DNA of 64,000 nucleotides from contig DAOQVR010000004.1 in the NCBI GenBank assembly GCA_035341665.1, positions 252,143 through 316,142 on the forward strand. Reading direction: 5' to 3'. The notes below the pieces were generated by a model. The model did not search any database and was not told the origin of the DNA. It worked only from the letters and a program-made list of their open reading frames with translations. Position 1 is the first letter of the stretch, and every line of letters starts with the position of its first letter. Shown here piece by piece: positions 42,789 to 49,422 of this stretch. This stretch comes from DAOQVR01 sp035341665. Lineage in GTDB: Bacteria > Chloroflexota > Anaerolineae > JAAYZQ01. Position numbers and translations under genes: made by a program.

Positions 42789-44231
42789 CTAGAACGGCCC
42801 GTACCCGATCGCCACCGCTATGCCCAGGAAGGCGATCGAGACAGCCAGCAGCGCCAACCAGAGAGGCCACGACCACCTCAGCCACTTGCTGTAGCGCACG
42901 GTCGTCAGCCCCAGGCTGATGAGCAGCATCGCGTTCGTGGGATAGATCAGGTTTGCGGGGCCATCCCCCAGGCAGTAGGCGAGCACTGTCTGCTGGCTCG
43001 TCACGTCCAGCATCCCGGCAAGCGGCAGCAGGATGGGCAGCATCAGGAACCCCTTGGCCGAGCCAGAAGGCACAAAGAGCTCTATGACCATGGTCAGCCC
43101 ATAGATCAGCAGGACCATGACAAAGGGGCTGGCCGACTCCAGCGGCGTCGCCGCCGCATGCAGGATCGTGTCCAGCACACCGCCCATCAGCACAATGTGT
43201 TTGACACTCGTCGCCAGCAGAATGAGAGGGATGGCCGGCGCAATACCCAGGATCCCCTGCCAGAGCGCGCTCCAGGTTCTGTGGCCCATGCCGGCGATCA
43301 GCCCGGCTCCGATCCCTGCCACCAGGAACAGGACGCCGACGATCGGAAAGGCATAGTCGGAGATGGCCTGGACAAAGGGCGAGGCAAAGAGCACCGCCAG
43401 GATCACCACCAGGCAGGCGCCGAAGAAGGTGAGCGCAGCCCCCATGCGGGGGTTCTCGCCTGCGGCCGCGTGAAAATCCCCGTAGCGGCTGCGGTCGGCT
43501 CCGTCCTCGCCGTAGATGGGCGAGGCCTCCGGCCTGCGCTCGATGCGCCGTGCGTAGGTGACAAGGAAAGTGGCAAAGACGGCATAGACGACGAGCCACA
43601 GGACGACCCGCAGGAGCGTACCGGAGAACATGGGCAGGCCGGCCAGCTTCTGGCCCACGCCCACGGTGAAGGGGTTCGTGATAGCCGCGGTAAAGCCGAG
43701 ATTGGTCGCCAGCACCGACATCCCCAGTCCGACGAAGGCATCCCACCCAACCGAGTAGGCCAGCGCTACGCACACCGGCACCAGGATGATCGACTCCTCG
43801 ACAATGCCGAAGAACGCGCCCATGAGCATGAAGAAGCCGGTGACGACCAGGAGCAGCAGGTACTTTCGCCTGGCATACCGTTTGACGATGCGCGCCAGCA
43901 GGGTGTGGATGAGCCCCGACTTTTCCATGATGGAGAAAGACCCGCCGATAAAGATCAGAAAGATGAGGATGACGATCAGCGTCAGGTTTCCCGGCGCAGC
44001 CAGGATCTCCACCGGTGCCGTGAGCCAGCGCCAAATGGGATAGTCGGGCCGCTCGACCAGGCGGAACGAGCCGGGGTCGATCGACTCTCGCCCGTCGAGC
44101 AGGACACGCTCGTAGCTGCCCGCCGGGATGGCGCGAGTGAGGACGCCGGCAACCATCATGAGCGCAAAGAGGATGAGAACCGACTGGAGGAACATGCGAC
44201 GGCCGATTCGGATGCTCGAGTCCTGAGTCAT
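42789..44231 (-). CDS. YfcC/DcuC-superfamily transporter
   Basis: A 480-aa membrane protein with about 12 helices. After a first helix (VLILFALMMVAGVLTRAIPAG) come the family marks: FIGGSFSIMEKSGLIHTLLA, FFMLMGAFFGIVEESIILVP, NLGFTAAITNPFTVGVGQ and a late LFVPSGSAKGFLMLPILLP with DGPANLIYPTNAM. These paired half-helix motifs (GIVEE and PSGSAKG) are typical of the YfcC group in the DcuC/ArsB-like superfamily, which moves carboxylates, amino acids or peptides with ions. Co-transcribed with the D-aminoacylase. AGGTGTCGT precedes the ATG and its promoter is visible. Substrate inferred from the neighbour only. Confidence 0.87.
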   Translation of the reverse strand: MTQDSSIRIGRRMFLQSVLILFALMMVAGVLTRAIPAGSYERVLLDGRESIDPGSFRLVERPDYPIWRWLTAPVEILAAPGNLTLIVILIFLIFIGGSFSIMEKSGLIHTLLARIVKRYARRKYLLLLVVTGFFMLMGAFFGIVEESIILVPVCVALAYSVGWDAFVGLGMSVLATNLGFTAAITNPFTVGVGQKLAGLPMFSGTLLRVVLWLVVYAVFATFLVTYARRIERRPEASPIYGEDGADRSRYGDFHAAAGENPRMGAALTFFGACLVVILAVLFASPFVQAISDYAFPIVGVLFLVAGIGAGLIAGMGHRTWSALWQGILGIAPAIPLILLATSVKHIVLMGGVLDTILHAAATPLESASPFVMVLLIYGLTMVIELFVPSGSAKGFLMLPILLPLAGMLDVTSQQTVLAYCLGDGPANLIYPTNAMLLISLGLTTVRYSKWLRWSWPLWLALLAVSIAFLGIAVAIGYGPF

Positions 44232-44258
44232 ACGACACCTCCGCGTGCCAGATGGCCC

Positions 44259-44287
44259 ATTCTACACCATGGGGTGCCGGACTGCAA
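44259..44287 (-). promoter_or_regulatory. SigA-type promoter for the transporter-deacylase operon
   Basis: On the minus strand TTGCAG (44287-44282), 17-base spacer, TAGAAT (44264-44259), 28 bases before the ATG at 44231. Confidence 0.65.
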
Positions 44288-44355
44288 AGCCGTGCGTGAG
44301 AGGCTCAAGCGCGGGTGGATGCAAGCGGCACGGCGTGCCTCTCGTCGGGGCCCGT

Positions 44356-44600
44356 CTCCCGACCACGCGGCGTGCCTCACGCCCCCGCGCATTCCCTCGG
44401 CGTTCCGGCGTGGTCTCCCGACCACGCGGCGTGCCTCACGCCCCCGCGCGTTCCCTCGGCGTTCCCGCGTGGTCTCCCGACCACGCGGCCTGCCTCACCC
44501 CCCGCGCGTTCCCGCGTGGCCTCCCGACCACGCGGTGTGCCTCCGCCCCCGCGCGTTCCCGCGTGGCCTCCCGACCACGCGGCATGCCCCACGCCGCCCG
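44356..44600. repeat. Tandem array of hairpin-forming repeats, 59/47-bp units
   Basis: Five head-to-tail copies begin with CTCCCGACCACGCGG at 44356, 44415, 44474, 44521 and 44568. The first two units are 59 bp; the next two are 47 bp through loss of a 12-bp TTCCCTCGGCG-like segment; the fifth is partial. Each unit junction recreates an inverted repeat, e.g. GCGTGGTC (44408-44415), TCCC, GACCACGC (44420-44427). A degenerate partial copy may precede the array. Not coding, although open frames cross it because it lacks stops. Confidence 0.85.
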
Positions 44601-44602
44601 CC

Positions 44603-44632
44603 CCGTGTAGGGCGGGTTTCCAAACCCGCCCA
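44603..44632. repeat. Dispersed palindrome GTAGGGCGGGTTTCC family
   Basis: GGCGGGTTTCCAAACCCGCC at 44611-44630 is a near-perfect palindrome preceded by GTAG. Related copies occur at 60752-60901 and, inverted and shorter, at 45759-45777. It is one of the repeat families scattered between genes in this window. Confidence 0.75.
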
Positions 44633-44700
44633 CTCCGCCGGCCCCGATCCCCCGGGCGCACGTTGGGGACCGGTCACCCGGCCGCCTCACCCGCCGCGCC

Positions 44701-45465
44701 TCACCGCAACAGCCGCCCGATCGCCTCCATCACCTGCCCGGCGACGGCCCTGTCGCGCCCCTGCCTCTGCTCCGGCACCTCCGGCTCGAACAGCGGCCCG
44801 AAAGAAACCCTCACCCGGCCCACCCCCTCGCGCACGCCAACCGGGAGCACCGGAAGGCCGGCCCGCACGAGATGAGCGATGAACTCGCCGGCGCCAGGCG
44901 GCGGCTCGGCCGGCACCGCGTCACGCACGGCAGTCCCCTCCGGAGCAAGGCCGATCATCCCGCCCGTCGGCGCCAGCTCGCGCGCCAGCCGCAGCGCTTG
45001 CCGGACGGCACGGGCGCGCGCCTCGACCTCGCGCGGGTCGGGCGGCATGGGCGGCATCAACACAAAACCGTAGACGCGCCCGACACGCCGAAACGCCCAC
45101 CGGGTCGCCGGCGTGACGAACCTGTCACGCCACGTGCCGGGCGGGTAGCGCCACGCCGCCGCCATGACCCAGTGAATGTCGCGCGCCGCCCCCGGCGCAC
45201 GCCGTGCAGCCACGGCAGCGCTGATGACCAACGCCAGCCACCACGAGGGAAACCAGTCAGGCGAGTAGTGGTTGCAGGCGATCAGGCAGGGACCCCGCTC
45301 AGGCACCTGCTCCGCTCCGGCTATCTCCAGGGACAGACCAAGGCTCACCAGCGCCGTTTGGGCGTCTCGGCTCAAGGAGCGCGGGCTCTGGCACGCCACG
45401 GAGAGGCCAAAGCCGGGCAGCATGCGGCGCGGGAGCCGGAAGCGTGGGACGGTCAGGGCGCTCAT
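44701..45465 (-). CDS. PlsC-family acyltransferase with HX3D variant motif
   Basis: About 254 aa from ATG 45465; the open frame can begin at a TTG 10 codons earlier. The acceptor motif reads CNHYSPDW: His66 is three residues from Asp70, instead of the usual four. The later GLAPEGT matches the FPEGT block and VRAGLPVLPVGV the third block. A GLSLEIAGAEQVPERGPCLI strand precedes the motif. This is distinct from the zinc-ribbon paralogues at the left end of the window, which lack the histidine altogether. It should acylate a lysophospholipid or another alcohol at the inner face of the membrane. An unusual -10 element lies only 7 bases before the ATG. Confidence 0.8.
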   Translation of the reverse strand: MSALTVPRFRLPRRMLPGFGLSVACQSPRSLSRDAQTALVSLGLSLEIAGAEQVPERGPCLIACNHYSPDWFPSWWLALVISAAVAARRAPGAARDIHWVMAAAWRYPPGTWRDRFVTPATRWAFRRVGRVYGFVLMPPMPPDPREVEARARAVRQALRLARELAPTGGMIGLAPEGTAVRDAVPAEPPPGAGEFIAHLVRAGLPVLPVGVREGVGRVRVSFGPLFEPEVPEQRQGRDRAVAGQVMEAIGRLLR

Positions 45466-45472
45466 CCGCTCC

Positions 45473-45502
45473 AGTATACGCCAGACCTGGGACAAGCTCC
45501 AA
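45473..45502 (-). promoter_or_regulatory. Promoter predicting a leaderless start for the PlsC-family gene
   Basis: On the minus strand TTGGAG (45502-45497), 18-base spacer, TATACT (45478-45473), then 7 bases to the ATG. Transcription would begin at or next to the start codon. Confidence 0.45.
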
Positions 45503-45545
45503 TTACCCGCCTTGACTCCCCAGGCCCATCGTGGCCTAACCGACT

Positions 45546-45701
45546 AGCAAGCCCGGCATCGAGTGCGACTTCAACCCGGAGCGCAAAGAGCTCGACCCGG
45601 AGCTGTGGGTCACCCAGCCTCTGGCCGAGGGTACGCGGATCAAGCTCAGCCTGCAGTACACCTGCGAGGTGGTCGCGGAGGAGGTAGCCGGGCCGGGCTA
45701 G
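45546..45701 (+). pseudogene. Gene remnant, about 51 codons without a start
   Basis: The plus-strand frame reads SKPGIECDFNPERKELDPEL, then WVTQPLAEGTRIKLSLQYTC and EVVAEEVAGPG before a TAG at 45699. The charged, alternating composition is protein-like, unlike shadow frames nearby, but a TAA lies 6 bases upstream of its first codon and no start codon or ribosome site is present. I interpret it as the C-terminal scrap of a gene otherwise lost. I do not recognise the family. Confidence 0.35.
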
Positions 45702-45896
45702 CGCGCTACCGGGGCGCACGCTCGAGGCCAGCTCAAGGCTGCGCCCATCCGGTCGCCCGGCGGGAATCCGCCCTACGCCGGGCGACCCTTCGGTGCCGAA
45801 ACCACCGTCTGGTGGCAGGGACCAGCGATTGCGCGTACTCCTTTATCCGCGACTGGCGCTCACCCGCCCAGACGAGACCCCGCTGGGTGAGCGCGC
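45702..45896. other. Non-coding stretch with a long hairpin and repeat copy
   Basis: Completes the 431-base gap between the acyltransferase and the ABC ATPase. GGTCGCCCGGCG (45751-45762) pairs perfectly with CGCCGGGCGACC (45776-45787). The loop contains GGCGGGAATCCGCCCTACG (45759-45777), the reverse complement of a GTAGGGCGG-type repeat. On the minus strand it lies beyond the stop of the ABC ATPase. Confidence 0.5.
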
Positions 45897-46580
45897 TCAG
45901 CCCGCCGCTCCGCTCACGATCCGTCCCGCAGCCATCTCGACCGTGCGCATCCCCGGCGAGACAAGCTGGCGTGTGTGCGTCACCAACAAAAAGGCCAGGC
46001 CCAGGCTTATGTGAAGATCGTGGAACAGCTCCATGATCTCTGTCTCTGTTCGCTCGTCGAGGTTGCTGGTCGGCTCGTCCGCCATCAGCACCTCCGGTCG
46101 GTTGATCAACGAGCGGGCAATCACCACCCGCTGCTGTTGCCCCGCTGAAAGCTGGCGCGGGTAGGCCGCCAGCTTGTCCGCCAGTCCGACCCTCCCCAAG
46201 AGCTCCTTCGCCCGCCCCATGGCGTCGACTCCGTGCCCATTCGCTCCGAGCGTCGTGGGAAAGAAGACGTTCTCCAGCACCGTCAGCGTGGGCAGCAGGC
46301 TCGGGAACTGAAAAACAAAGCCGATGCGCTGGTTGCGCAGGTGCGACTGCTCCGCATCGCTGAGCTTCCAAAGCTCGACGCCATCGAAGGTGACTCGGCC
46401 CGCGGTGGGCCTCGTCAGGCCGGCAGCCAGGTTGAGCAGCGTGGTCTTACCTGACCCGGAGCGGCCGACGAGTGCGACCGACTCGCCGGCACCTATCTCC
46501 AGCGAGACGTCGCTCACCGCATGGACGTCGTTTCCCTTGCCCAGGCGATAGCTCTTGCTTACATTCTCTAGTCTGATCAT
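45897..46580 (-). CDS. ABC transporter ATP-binding protein (LolD/MacB type)
   Basis: About 227 aa from ATG 46580, with GGGAG 9 bases upstream; a GTG 3 codons earlier overlaps the upstream stop. Motifs are intact: Walker A GRSGSGKTT, Q-loop FQFPSLLPTLTVLENV, signature LSAGQQQRVVIA, Walker B VLMADEPTSNLD, and the switch His in LVTHTRQLV. It pairs with the single-FtsX permease directly upstream. This is the last gene of the operon that also codes for the multicopper oxidase, cupredoxin lipoprotein and DUF4418 protein. It powers export or release of a substrate from the membrane; the context hints at metal or redox protein handling, but nothing in the ATPase shows the substrate. Confidence 0.9.
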   Translation of the reverse strand: MIRLENVSKSYRLGKGNDVHAVSDVSLEIGAGESVALVGRSGSGKTTLLNLAAGLTRPTAGRVTFDGVELWKLSDAEQSHLRNQRIGFVFQFPSLLPTLTVLENVFFPTTLGANGHGVDAMGRAKELLGRVGLADKLAAYPRQLSAGQQQRVVIARSLINRPEVLMADEPTSNLDERTETEIMELFHDLHISLGLAFLLVTHTRQLVSPGMRTVEMAAGRIVSGAAG

Positions 46581-46585
46581 GCTCG

Positions 46586-47779
46586 TCACTCCCGCATCGC
46601 GACTGCCGGGTCCTGCCGGCTGATCCGGACGGCCGGCAGCAGCGCGGCCAGAAAGACAGAGCCCATCGCCAGCAGCAGCCCGATCCCGACCTGAAGTATG
46701 AGGGATCCGGGCGACGGCAGAAGGAAGGGCACGCCGAGCGAGCTCACGATCAGCCTCCGGAACAGATAGATCGCGAGGACGGCAAGAAAGACGCCGGTCG
46801 ACGCCCCGCAGAAGGCGAGCAGGCTTGCCTCAGCCAGCAGCGAGCGCGACACATAGCGGCGCGTCGCCCCAAGCGCCCGCATCACCCCAAGCTCGCGCCG
46901 CCTCTCGTTGGCCGCCATTAGGTAGACCATTCCGATGAGAACGATCGCGAGCGGCCAGATCAGCGCCATGACGACCACAACCGTGTTCAGCAAGCTCCTG
47001 AGCTGTGTGCGCGACGAAGAAAAGAGATTGTCGCTCTGGATCGGATAGACCCCCGGCACGCTCCGGTAGATCTCGACGGCAAGTTCCTCGGTCGAAACGC
47101 CCGGCCCAGAGCGCAGCAGAACGGCCGAGACCTGGTCCGGCGGGATGATGAGCGGCTCCTCGGCGTACTCCTCCGAGATGCGGGCCACTTCGCGCGCCGT
47201 CTCCAGGGTGAGAAAGACGCTCTGGTCCAGGCCGGTGCCCGTGGGCTCTAGGTTCCCCTTGAGCTTGAGCAGCGCGCTGTAGACCAGGATGCCGTCCTCG
47301 CCTTCCGTAGCAAAGATATAGTCGCCGCCAATCACCTCGCCTAGGCCCAGACCCTCCGGAAGTCGTTTCTGAAGCCAGGGCCGCACGGTAAAGTCAGTCG
47401 CGGGATCGTAGGCGATCATGAACATCTCGGAGACCGAGCAGCAGGAGGCGTTGAGCAGCGTGGAAAGGTAAACCTGGGGCGAGACGGCCTCCACCCCCGG
47501 GATGGCACCCAGCGCACGGACGGTCTCCTCCGGCATCCAAAAGTGCGCCGGGGCACCCATCAGCAGCGCGCCCTCGATATCGGCCTGTGCGCCCTCCGGC
47601 ACGACGACGATGTCGGCGCCCAGCCTGTCAGCCGCGAGCTCCAGGCTGGTGGCGGCCCCCCGCAGCAGCAAGGTGGCAAACAGGGCAAAGGCAGCCACCA
47701 GCAGGGCACACAGGGCAACGACCCAGCTGCGCAGCCCGTTGCCAGATATGTTCTTCCAGGCAAGTTGCAGAAGGGTCAT
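46586..47779 (-). CDS. ABC permease, FtsX family, with Cys-Cys motif
   Basis: About 397 aa from ATG 47779, which overlaps the DUF4418 stop (ATGA); the frame upstream of it is only a shadow of that gene. Layout: helix 1 (WVVALCALLVAAFALFATLL), a MacB-type extracytoplasmic domain, then three FtsX helices ending VRISRQDPAVAMRE. The ELGVMRALGATRRYV loop contacts the ATPase. The extracytoplasmic domain contains LLNASCCSVSEMFMIAYDP, an adjacent cysteine pair that could bind a metal or form a vicinal disulfide. Together with its ATPase it forms a MacB/LolCE-like transporter. The cysteine pair and the copper-protein neighbours support a metal-related job, as inference. Confidence 0.88.
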   Translation of the reverse strand: MTLLQLAWKNISGNGLRSWVVALCALLVAAFALFATLLLRGAATSLELAADRLGADIVVVPEGAQADIEGALLMGAPAHFWMPEETVRALGAIPGVEAVSPQVYLSTLLNASCCSVSEMFMIAYDPATDFTVRPWLQKRLPEGLGLGEVIGGDYIFATEGEDGILVYSALLKLKGNLEPTGTGLDQSVFLTLETAREVARISEEYAEEPLIIPPDQVSAVLLRSGPGVSTEELAVEIYRSVPGVYPIQSDNLFSSSRTQLRSLLNTVVVVMALIWPLAIVLIGMVYLMAANERRRELGVMRALGATRRYVSRSLLAEASLLAFCGASTGVFLAVLAIYLFRRLIVSSLGVPFLLPSPGSLILQVGIGLLLAMGSVFLAALLPAVRISRQDPAVAMRE

Positions 47780-48198
47780 GCGGCAGTCGACGGCTCCTCT
47801 CGCGCGAGGACGAACAGGACCGCGCTCACGGCGATTGCCAGGATGCCCGCAGCGAGGATGACGGGCTTCATCGCCACGTTGCAGTACATCGAGGCGCTCG
47901 CGCAAGTTCCAATCAGCGTGGTGGCGAAAAGGATCGCCAGAATGCCGGACGCCGCACCCACGACGGCAGCAAAGCGCTTGGTCTCTCGGCGGCGGCCCGC
48001 TACCGCAAAGACACCCGCCAACCCCAGCGGAATGGCAGCCGCAATCTCGGCACGCCCCGTCCAATGGCACTTCATCGACACGGCCTTGCCCTGCGCCGTC
48101 GTCAGTACCTTGCCCTGCGACTCGCAATCGGTAAAGCCCGGCACGATCGCCAAAACCAGGGCCAACACGACCATCAGCACACCCACCACCTTTACCAT
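47776..48198 (-). CDS. DUF4418 family membrane protein
   Basis: A 140-aa protein with four hydrophobic helices and a conserved VSMKCHWTGRAEIAAAIPLG segment that I recognise as DUF4418. Cysteines occur at FTDCES, MKCHW, GTCASASMYC; several should face the outside. DUF4418 genes are commonly found next to FtsX-type permeases and their ATPases, as here, where the stop overlaps the permease start by 4 bases. From memory, some such loci also encode iron or Fe-S membrane proteins, so metal transport has been suspected; no function is established. The ribosome site is GAGGAGAGGG. Confidence 0.82.
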   Translation of the reverse strand: MVKVVGVLMVVLALVLAIVPGFTDCESQGKVLTTAQGKAVSMKCHWTGRAEIAAAIPLGLAGVFAVAGRRRETKRFAAVVGAASGILAILFATTLIGTCASASMYCNVAMKPVILAAGILAIAVSAVLFVLAREEPSTAA

Positions 48199-48237
48199 TT
48201 CCCTCTCCTCTTCAACTTTCGGAATGCTCTCCGGCGG

Positions 48238-49311
48238 TCACTCCCGCACAGTCATAACCCCTTCATACCAATCATGAGGACAACTAAACCGGTACTCACC
48301 CGGCTCCAGCGGCGTAAAGTCCAGTACCTTCTTGTCGGTCGGCGAAGCGAGGATGAGGTAAGTCTCCCGATCCTCACCCCAGCGGACCAGCAGCTCGTTT
48401 CCGCCCGGCACATAGCCGAGCTGGCGGAACGTTAGGCGCACCGGGACACCCGCCTTGACGGCGAAGTGAATCGGCGTATAGCCGCTGCGCGAGACCACCA
48501 GGACGACCTCCTGGATACCATCCGCGCTCACGGGCACCTCCTCGGGAGGGGGCAGGTTCGCCATCATCGCAGCGATTTCCTCCAGCGAGGCGCCCACTTC
48601 CGCAAGGGGTGCGATGCCGTCTTTGACCGGCGCAAGCAGCTCGATGGCGGCATCCTCCAGCACCAGCTGGTAAAAGTAGCCGGCCGCCGTGCCGCGAAAG
48701 TGGCGTCCGTCGCCCAGCGTGCCGCCGCCTGCCAGCAGCCCCCAGTCAGGTTCACCGGCCTGGAAGGCCTCGATCTGAACCCAGTAGGTCGTCGCCCGGG
48801 CAGCCTCGAAAGGCTCCGGCAGCTCGAAACGGTACTCGTACGTCTGCACCTCGCCCAGCACCTCGGACCGCGTCTCGCCGGCCTTCCCCCCCACCCGGTA
48901 GTGAACCAGAGGAGCGATCGCCAGGTTCGGCTCGGAGCCGGCCGGGATCGACGAGTAGATGCCCACGGTGAAGTCTTGCACGGGGCCGCCCGAGCCGGCC
49001 TTGGCGGGATCGTACCCTCCGCGCCAGCGCACTTCGCTGATCGTCTGGGGATTCTCGAAGCCAAAGTTCTCCCACACGGCCCGGTCGGACGCGCTGCCCC
49101 CTGGCTCGCGCCAGGAGGAAGGGATCAGCTCACCGCCTGGCTTGGGCGGCTGGCTGTAGATCACGACGGCGGGGAGCTCGGGCGCCGCCGCCTTGCGCGC
49201 CGCCGGAATAACCTGGATGGACGCCTGCTGCGCGGGCTGCGGAGCGCCGCACGAAGTGATCACAAGGGCAAGCAGCAAGATCGCCACTGCCGGTAAGAGC
49301 CTGATACGCAT
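48238..49311 (-). CDS. Lipoprotein with C-terminal cupredoxin-like domain
   Basis: A 357-aa lipoprotein: signal peptide with lipobox VITSC (Cys21). Residues about 60-235 form a beta-rich domain of unknown type (YSQPPKPGGELIPSSWREPG, RFELPEPFEA) that may bind a ligand. After a linker the last 90 residues form a cupredoxin-like sandwich: VLVVSRSGYTPIHFAVKAGV, PVRLTFRQLGYVPGGNELLV, ending with FSCPHDWYEGVM, giving Cys344, His346 and Met353 as candidate metal ligands. Usual relatives have a CGMxM-like loop, so the site is modified. It follows the multicopper oxidase gene and precedes DUF4418, so it may deliver or receive copper or electrons at the membrane surface. Confidence 0.82.
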   Translation of the reverse strand: MRIRLLPAVAILLLALVITSCGAPQPAQQASIQVIPAARKAAAPELPAVVIYSQPPKPGGELIPSSWREPGGSASDRAVWENFGFENPQTISEVRWRGGYDPAKAGSGGPVQDFTVGIYSSIPAGSEPNLAIAPLVHYRVGGKAGETRSEVLGEVQTYEYRFELPEPFEAARATTYWVQIEAFQAGEPDWGLLAGGGTLGDGRHFRGTAAGYFYQLVLEDAAIELLAPVKDGIAPLAEVGASLEEIAAMMANLPPPEEVPVSADGIQEVVLVVSRSGYTPIHFAVKAGVPVRLTFRQLGYVPGGNELLVRWGEDRETYLILASPTDKKVLDFTPLEPGEYRFSCPHDWYEGVMTVRE

Positions 49312-49330
49312 CGGGCCTCCTCGGGCCTAG

Positions 49331-49412
49331 CCGGGAGGGGGCAGAACCCCCTCCCGGAACCAGATCGGCTGCCGGCCTGCCCCGCTGGGAGGAGGGTCCT
49401 CCTCCCAGCGGG
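49331..49412. promoter_or_regulatory. Two consecutive strong hairpins between oxidase and lipoprotein genes
   Basis: Hairpin A: CCGGGAGGGGG (49331-49341), loop CAGAA, CCCCCTCCCGG (49347-49357). Hairpin B: CCCGCTGGGAGGAGG (49381-49395), loop GT, CCTCCTCCCAGCGGG (49398-49412), a perfect 15-bp stem. B lies 10 bases beyond the oxidase stop. No T-run follows either, so partial termination or mRNA stabilisation is more likely than full termination. Confidence 0.6.
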
Positions 49413-49422
49413 TGGACCGGGA

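Noticed and set aside
41728..44238. 836-codon minus-strand open frame overlapping the D-aminoacylase and transporter genes
   Set aside because: It is an out-of-frame shadow of two well-supported genes; its composition is Arg/Gly/His-rich with no motif.
44356..44600. CRISPR array
   Set aside because: The units are nearly identical throughout, with no unique spacers, and no cas genes are nearby.
42327..44882. 851-codon plus-strand open frame across the transporter and tandem repeat
   Set aside because: Antisense to the transporter and then runs through the repeat array; Asp/His/Arg-rich shadow composition.
47780..48127. N-terminal extension of the FtsX permease by 116 codons
   Set aside because: It is the shadow of the DUF4418 gene; the ATGA overlap at 47776-47779 gives the natural start.
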